Assembly (NCBI GenBank): GCA_009843675.1
Contig: VYCZ01000438.1
Location: 1 to 9,154 of the forward strand
Reading direction: 5' to 3'
DNA from: Gammaproteobacteria bacterium
GTDB taxonomy: Bacteria > Pseudomonadota > Gammaproteobacteria > Eutrophobiales > Eutrophobiaceae
DNA length: 9,154 nt
A program made the translations under genes and the position numbers. How positions within the stretch are numbered: position 1 is the stretch's first letter; the number at the start of each line of letters is the position of its first letter. This document shows positions 6,068 to 9,154 of the stretch, piece after piece. The notes beneath the pieces are model-generated. The model was not told the DNA's origin, did not search any database, and saw only the letters and a program-made list of their open reading frames with translations.

Positions 6068-6568
6068 TCAGTGGGCGACGGCCTGCAAGGCCTCGGTGTA
6101 GCTGCACTGGTTCTGCTCGGCGTAGTTCAGCGCCCGCTTGTGCACGTCGGCATGGCGCTGGTCAATCTGGTAGCCCTCGGGCACGTTCATGCGCATTATG
6201 CCGCCGTGGCGCTCGGGCGCAGCGTCCGGTCTGGCAAGCTCCCCGTAGGTGACCTCCGTCGGGCGCCGGGCCAGGAACTCCTTGAGCCAGTCCGCGGCGG
6301 CGGCCTGCTTGGTGGCGCCGTCCTCGTCGGCGTAGTTGACGGTGGTCTCCGCCGGCAGCGCGTCCAGGATGGCGATGACGCCGTCCTTGTCCCGGGGCAG
6401 GATTTTCCCGTCCGCGGCCAGCTGCTCGGCAAAATCGCGGATGCCGGCCTGCTTGCGCTCGGCCTCGGCGGTGGCGGCGGCCTGCTCGCGCGCATCGATA
6501 GCCTCGGCGCGGGCGTTCAGTTCGTCTTCTCTGGCTTGCAGTTGCTCTGCGGTCAGTGTGTCAGGCAT
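6068..6568 (-). CDS. Nested in-frame scaffold protein (internal start within the protease gene)
   Basis: An ATG at codon 200 of the protease-scaffold gene is preceded by GAGGAG with a 6-base spacer, one of the best ribosome sites in the window. Initiation here gives a 166-aa protein, MPDTLTAEQLQARED onward, that is just the coiled-coil scaffold and C-terminal binding region. Making the scaffold alone from an internal start is established for phage lambda (C/Nu3) and phage Mu (I/Z). It supplies many scaffold copies per protease copy. The start falls at the end of a Pro/Asp-rich linker (184-199), exactly between the two domains. The sequence shows the start signal; expression is inferred. Confidence 0.72.
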   Translation of the reverse strand: MPDTLTAEQLQAREDELNARAEAIDAREQAAATAEAERKQAGIRDFAEQLAADGKILPRDKDGVIAILDALPAETTVNYADEDGATKQAAAADWLKEFLARRPTEVTYGELARPDAAPERHGGIMRMNVPEGYQIDQRHADVHKRALNYAEQNQCSYTEALQAVAH

Positions 6569-7165
6569 AGTAGTCTCCTCAGCATACAGGCCGCTATCAG
6601 GCGGCTCATTCGGTCTAACGATGTTGTCAATGTCCCACGCGGGCAGTACCTCGTCCGCTTTCTCGATGGATTGCGACTCGATAATCCAGTCCCGCAACCC
6701 CCGCAGCAGGCGCTCCAGCACGTGGCCGCGCACCTCGCCGAACTCCACGGTGACGATGTCCTCCGCGCCGGCCTCGGCCAGCTCCAGCGCGGGCAGTCCC
6801 TTGATGACGGGCGGCGTGCCCCCCAGCAGCCCCACGTGGCGCAGGTAGTAGCCGTCCGGCGCCGGGTTCTCGGCGACGCCCGGGCGGTAGAACGAGGCGG
6901 ACACCTTGCGGTAGCTGCCTGCTTTGACAGCTTCCACCAGGGCCTCCTGCACCTTCACCGGCTGCGCCGTGACCAGGCTGGTCTCTTCGTCGTAATTGAG
7001 CGATGACACCCAGCCGTAGGCCGGGGAATCGTGCTTCGGGTGGCCCAGCACCAGGGGCGCCTCGTGCAGGGCCGGGTCATAGGCCGCGACCGCGCCGCGC
7101 ACCCGCTCCTCGGTCATCTCACCGCTCTGGCGGCCTACTCGAAATATCGCAAGGGCCTTGGTCAT
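6068..7165 (-). CDS. Phage prohead protease-scaffold protein (Mu gpI-like)
   Basis: This 365-aa protein has two parts. Residues 1-140 match the Mu-like protease family seen in many temperate phages: YDPALHEAPLVLGHPKHD (29-46), AYGWV (49-53), KAGSYRKVSASFY (81-93) and YYLRHVGLLG (106-115). His42 and one of Ser89/Ser91 are the best candidates for the catalytic pair of an HK97/herpes-type prohead protease. Residues 200-365 form the scaffold: a charged, Ala/Glu-rich coiled coil (about 205-245) and a C-terminal capsid-binding-like end (HKRALNYAEQNQCSYTEAL, 342-360). The family assembles the procapsid, then cleaves and removes the scaffold during maturation. The ATG at 7165 is the only start after an in-frame TAA at 7186 that keeps the conserved N-terminus. 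It lacks a visible Shine-Dalgarno site, in contrast to the internal start at 6568. Confidence 0.88.
   Translation of the reverse strand: MTKALAIFRVGRQSGEMTEERVRGAVAAYDPALHEAPLVLGHPKHDSPAYGWVSSLNYDEETSLVTAQPVKVQEALVEAVKAGSYRKVSASFYRPGVAENPAPDGYYLRHVGLLGGTPPVIKGLPALELAEAGAEDIVTVEFGEVRGHVLERLLRGLRDWIIESQSIEKADEVLPAWDIDNIVRPNEPPDSGLYAEETTMPDTLTAEQLQAREDELNARAEAIDAREQAAATAEAERKQAGIRDFAEQLAADGKILPRDKDGVIAILDALPAETTVNYADEDGATKQAAAADWLKEFLARRPTEVTYGELARPDAAPERHGGIMRMNVPEGYQIDQRHADVHKRALNYAEQNQCSYTEALQAVAH
6575..6580 (-). promoter_or_regulatory. Internal ribosome binding site for the nested scaffold
   Basis: GAGGAG on the minus strand lies 6 bases before the in-frame ATG at 6568, inside the protease-scaffold coding sequence. 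In the protein this stretch encodes a non-conserved linker (around AEETT, 195-199), so it is free to be shaped for ribosome binding. Confidence 0.75.
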
Positions 7166-7176
7166 GGGCGTATTAA

Positions 7177-7213
7177 CACATATTTATGTGACACGGGTAG
7201 GGAATCCGTGTCA
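7177..7213. promoter_or_regulatory. Two adjoining inverted repeats in an AT-rich leader before the protease gene
   Basis: TGACACGG (7189-7196) and CCGTGTCA (7206-7213) form a perfect 8-bp inverted repeat with a 9-base loop. A second repeat, CACAT/ATGTG (7177-7181 and 7186-7190), shares two bases with it. Read on the minus strand, a consensus -35 hexamer TTGACA (7214-7209) lies in the outer arm. No good -10 is found at 16-18 bases, so a sigma-70 promoter is unproven. On the plus strand the hairpin is followed by ATTTTTA and resembles an intrinsic terminator for antisense transcripts. The protease start at 7165 has no evident Shine-Dalgarno site. The element could be an operator, a late promoter or a structured mRNA leader. 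Confidence 0.5.
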
Positions 7214-7480
7214 ATTTTTAATCTCCAGGCGGCAGCGGGCGTAGGTTTCGAACTCCACCAGGCTCTCACAGCGGCCGTTCATGTCGCACGCCACGGCCAC
7301 ACACCAGGCGTGCCGGTCGTGCCCGGCCACGGCGTCCAGGTAGCCGGTGAAGCAGGCGTGCACCTCCGCCTGCCCGCTGAAATGCTCCATGCAGAGTTCC
7401 AGCGCCCGCAACTCCTCACCGCCGTGCGCCCGCGCCAGGGCGCCGCACAAGAGCAGCAGGACCAGGAGCGCCGGCCTCAT
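7211..7480 (-). CDS. Small secreted cysteine-rich protein, 89 aa
   Basis: The N-terminus is a clear Sec signal peptide: Arg2, a run of Leu/Val/Ala at 4-15, and a likely signal peptidase I site after ALARA (residue 18). A lipoprotein box is not well formed, although Cys12 lies in the hydrophobic core. The mature part has six cysteines (30, 43, 60, 65, 71, 83). This even number suits disulfide bonding in the periplasm. No family is recognised. The start ATG is one base after the previous stop, and a GAG about 7 bases upstream is a weak ribosome site. Its TGA stop lies within the inverted-repeat region in front of the protease gene. A periplasmic product in a head gene cluster suggests a cell-envelope role such as superinfection exclusion or a lysis accessory, but this is inference. 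Confidence 0.75.
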   Translation of the reverse strand: MRPALLVLLLLCGALARAHGGEELRALELCMEHFSGQAEVHACFTGYLDAVAGHDRHAWCVAVACDMNGRCESLVEFETYARCRLEIKN

Positions 7481-7481
7481 G

Positions 7482-7682
7482 TCAGGTCTCGAACTGGTGC
7501 TCGGCGACCCGCAAGCCCGGCGCGCCGGGCAGTCCTGTGCGCACTTTTTCAGCGTCCGAGTGCCGGCAGAAACGGACCGCCAGGTACGGGTTGAACGAGA
7601 GGTGGGCGGTCCCGCGGTGGATCCCCGTCAGGTACACCACGGCGCCGCCCTGGATCACCCGCTCCAGCAGAAAACATTTCAC
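7482..7682 (-). CDS. Small phage protein, 66 aa, unknown function
   Basis: The start is GTG, overlapping the nuclease stop as GTGA. A strong ribosome site, GGAGGGG, sits 8 bases upstream inside the nuclease gene, which supports both the start and real expression. The product is basic and soluble. Its layout (short hydrophobic N-terminus, a GxVVYLTG strand, then NPYLAVRFCRHSDAEKV at 31-47) resembles a broad class of small phage proteins with a 'YLTG...A..F...EA' pattern and no known function. The gene ends one base before the start of the next gene, so the four genes from 9120 to 7211 look like one translational unit. No catalytic motif is visible. Confidence 0.7.
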   Translation of the reverse strand: MKCFLLERVIQGGAVVYLTGIHRGTAHLSFNPYLAVRFCRHSDAEKVRTGLPGAPGLRVAEHQFET

Positions 7683-8179
7683 GTTATCAACCCCTCCGCC
7701 AGCAGGTATTGCACGTTGGCCTCGTGCTGCGCCTGGATGTCGGCCTTGTTCTGGCCGTGGTAGGGCACCGCCAGGCGCTTTGCCACCAGGTACTCGCTGA
7801 CGCGCCGGCCGTCGGCGTCCACCAGGTCGCCCATGGGCCGCCCGTATTTGCCCTTCTCGTATTGCTCGGACAGGAAATACACATCGCCCCGTGCGTGGGC
7901 CTGGTTGACCCAGTCCACCACGGCCTGCTTCGCCAGGTAGCCGGCGGCCTTGTGCGCCGGGCGCTTGTCCCGCAGCTCCGGGGTGTCGAAGCCGTACAGC
8001 CGCACGGTGAAGGTCTCATGCTGGGTGAAGTCCAGGTACGCGGTGCGCTCAAAGCCCAGGTCCACCTGGATGCGGTACTGCACCTCGGCGCCGCAGGTGT
8101 AGGTGTCGCCGTCGTACAGGCGGAAATCGAACACGCGGTAGCGGTACTCTTCCGGCTTGGCCAGGATGTCTGTTTTCAT
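7679..8179 (-). CDS. Staphylococcal-nuclease-like (thermonuclease family) phage nuclease
   Basis: The 166-aa product is a member of the SNase family, calcium-dependent phosphodiesterases that cut DNA and RNA. The metal-binding start motif DGDT is at 23-26, RLYGFDTPE at 60-68 and KGKYGRPMGDL at 109-119. These supply the equivalents of SNase Asp21 (D25), Arg35 (R60), Asp40 (D65), Glu43 (E68) and Arg87 (R114), so the active site looks intact. About 34 residues separate D25 from R60, against 14 in the staphylococcal enzyme. The insertion contains VDLGF (39-43), a stretch I associate with phage SNases. There is no signal peptide, so the enzyme should act in the host cytoplasm or in the virion. It overlaps the preceding gene by ATGA, and its stop overlaps the next start by GTGA. 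Possible roles are host DNA breakdown, processing of packaged DNA or attack on competing DNA; the sequence does not decide between them. Confidence 0.88.
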   Translation of the reverse strand: MKTDILAKPEEYRYRVFDFRLYDGDTYTCGAEVQYRIQVDLGFERTAYLDFTQHETFTVRLYGFDTPELRDKRPAHKAAGYLAKQAVVDWVNQAHARGDVYFLSEQYEKGKYGRPMGDLVDADGRRVSEYLVAKRLAVPYHGQNKADIQAQHEANVQYLLAEGLIT

Positions 8180-9120
8180 GTGAGCTTTTCCGCGAGTTCG
8201 CGCCAGTGCTTGCCGGTGGATTTGGACTTGCCGTAACGCTTCGCCCGTTGCGCCAGCCAGCCGGCGGTGGCGTCCGTCAGCGCCGGGGCCGGGGCCGCCG
8301 CGCCGGGCAGGCCCAGCGGCGGCGAGGGCCGGTCCAGGTGTCCCTCCTGCGTCACGCCGAAGGCGTTCTCCACCCAGGTAATCCAGCGCACGGCAATCTC
8401 CAGGGCGGTGCGGAAGCGCACCACGCGCAGGGCATGGTTGCCGGCGGCCCCGTACACGGTGCCGCTGGTAATCATCAGGTGGCGGAAGTTGGTGGACTGC
8501 ACCGGCTCGCGCCAGTTGTTCATGTCGGGCCGGGTCCGGTCGTCCGGGTGGCGGCCGTAGTCATACAGCCGCAGGCCGTCCTCAAAGTCATCCCGGAGGA
8601 AGTGCGGCAGGTCGTCGCGCTCGGCGCAGATCCCCGGGCTGCCGGCGCGCACCATCTTATCCAGGAACAGCTGGCCGTCCACGCCCCACTCAATGGTCGG
8701 GTTGGCCGGTACCCGGCACAGTTGCCAGGCAAACGAGGCGTTGCCTTCAATGGCCCAGGCGTTGCCGCTCGGCTGCGGCGCCACCTGGCGGCCCATGAAC
8801 TCGAACGGGTCCGGCAGGCCGGACAGCACGTCCACCTTGTCCTCGGGCAGGTGCGCCTCGGCAAAGCCCACCGTCTGGTAGCGCGGGCGCAGTTCGGGGT
8901 CGGCGGCGCAGATCTCATCGATGAGCGCCTGGGTGTCCACCGGGTGTAGCCAGCCCAGGATGGGAGCGGTGGCGTCCTGCTGCCGGTCAATCTCCAGGCC
9001 CCGGGTGATGTGTCTGGGGAGGCCCTGCGGAATAGTGAACCAGGGCAGGTCCGGCGGCGCCACGGCCAGCTTGCGGCGGACGTCGGCCAGGGCCGGGGGG
9101 ATCCAGTTGAATTTGCTCAT
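8176..9120 (-). CDS. Phage protein of unknown function, 314 aa, in the head module
   Basis: I do not recognise this protein. The 314-aa product is soluble, with no signal peptide or membrane segment. It is rich in Trp, Pro and charged residues. Residues 1-260 look like one globular part, with aromatic-rich stretches such as GWLHPVD (56-62) and RWITWVENAFG (245-255). A Pro/Ala linker at about 264-280 leads to a basic C-terminal tail (AQRAKRYGKSKSTGKHW, 290-306). That tail could bind DNA or another virion protein, but this is inference. The start follows the upstream stop by 7 bases, with only a weak GAGA ribosome site before it. Its stop overlaps the next start by 4 bases (ATGA), which implies translational coupling to the nuclease gene. 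Position between portal/minor head and protease genes suggests a head or packaging role, or an accessory gene. It does not read like the Mu gpG virion-morphogenesis family often found here. Confidence 0.85.
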   Translation of the reverse strand: MSKFNWIPPALADVRRKLAVAPPDLPWFTIPQGLPRHITRGLEIDRQQDATAPILGWLHPVDTQALIDEICAADPELRPRYQTVGFAEAHLPEDKVDVLSGLPDPFEFMGRQVAPQPSGNAWAIEGNASFAWQLCRVPANPTIEWGVDGQLFLDKMVRAGSPGICAERDDLPHFLRDDFEDGLRLYDYGRHPDDRTRPDMNNWREPVQSTNFRHLMITSGTVYGAAGNHALRVVRFRTALEIAVRWITWVENAFGVTQEGHLDRPSPPLGLPGAAAPAPALTDATAGWLAQRAKRYGKSKSTGKHWRELAEKLT

Positions 9121-9127
9121 ATCAGTC

Positions 9128-9154
9128 TCATGCTGTGCCTGCGTTGTATTGCGT
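9128..9154 (-). CDS. C-terminal end of an upstream phage gene (partial)
   Basis: Only the last eight codons are inside the window. They read TQYNAGTA followed by TGA, in an open frame that runs off the right edge. The stop lies 7 bases before the start of the next gene, as expected in a tightly packed operon. In Mu-like phages the genes just upstream of this position encode the portal protein and the minor head protein (Mu gpF/SPP1 gp7 type), so it is probably one of these. Eight residues cannot identify a family, and that assignment rests on gene order alone. Confidence 0.4.
   Translation of the reverse strand, partial: TQYNAGTA

Noticed and set aside
5645..7006. Long plus-strand open frame (453 codons) across the protease, cement and capsid leader region
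   Set aside because: It is antisense to well-recognised head genes, is rich in Gly, His, Arg and Val, and has no ribosome site or family. High GC makes such shadows common.
7186..7214. A sigma-70 promoter with TTGACA at 7214-7209
   Set aside because: No acceptable -10 is found at 16-18 bases (TCACAT or CACATA at best), so I list the site only as a regulatory region.
1..9154. CRISPR array, tRNA, insertion sequence, diversity-generating repeat or attachment site
   Set aside because: I saw no regular spaced repeats, cloverleaf with CCA-side pattern, transposase, reverse transcriptase or template repeat on either strand.

Overview
The window is a GC-rich stretch of phage or prophage DNA carrying part of a late (virion assembly) gene cluster. 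Almost every gene lies on the minus strand, so the cluster reads from position 9154 down to position 1. The organism cannot be named from the sequence. High GC, mostly GC-ending codons and the family mix suggest a temperate, Mu-like phage of a GC-rich proteobacterium. The head genes follow the phage Mu order (protease with nested scaffold, cement protein, major capsid, gp35-like, gp36-like). The tail genes (terminator, tube, frameshifted assembly chaperones, tape measure) are those of a long flexible siphovirus tail, as in Pseudomonas phages of the B3/D3112 type. This host and phage assignment is inference.

Right part (9154-7211): the last eight codons of an upstream gene, probably portal or minor head. 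Next come an unrecognised 314-aa protein, a staphylococcal-nuclease-like enzyme (SNase) with all three catalytic residues, a 66-aa protein and an 89-aa secreted cysteine-rich protein. These four genes overlap or nearly touch. They look like an accessory block between portal/minor-head and capsid genes.

Middle part (7213-4315): an AT-rich island with two inverted repeats leads into the head module. The protease-scaffold gene has a strong internal ribosome binding site that should also make the scaffold alone. The capsid cement protein, the major capsid protein and a gp35-like protein follow.

Left part (4314-1): a gp36-like head-completion/connector protein with extra sequence near its N-terminus, a tail terminator, a tail tube protein, a disturbed interval, then tail assembly chaperone G, a -1 frameshift extension GT, and a tape measure protein that runs off the left edge. 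The G/GT junction has a textbook frameshift signal: GGGAAAC, the G stop codon, an 8-nt spacer (counting the stop) and a 7-bp stem-loop.

The most unusual part is 1900-2470, between tail tube and chaperone. It holds a plus-strand gene for a 90-aa secreted protein with an extended -10 promoter almost touching its start codon, facing a 38-aa minus-strand signal-peptide ORF that may be the remains of a larger gene. It looks like a 'moron' (an independently transcribed cargo gene) or a decaying gene remnant. No tRNA, rRNA, CRISPR array, insertion sequence or attachment site was seen.
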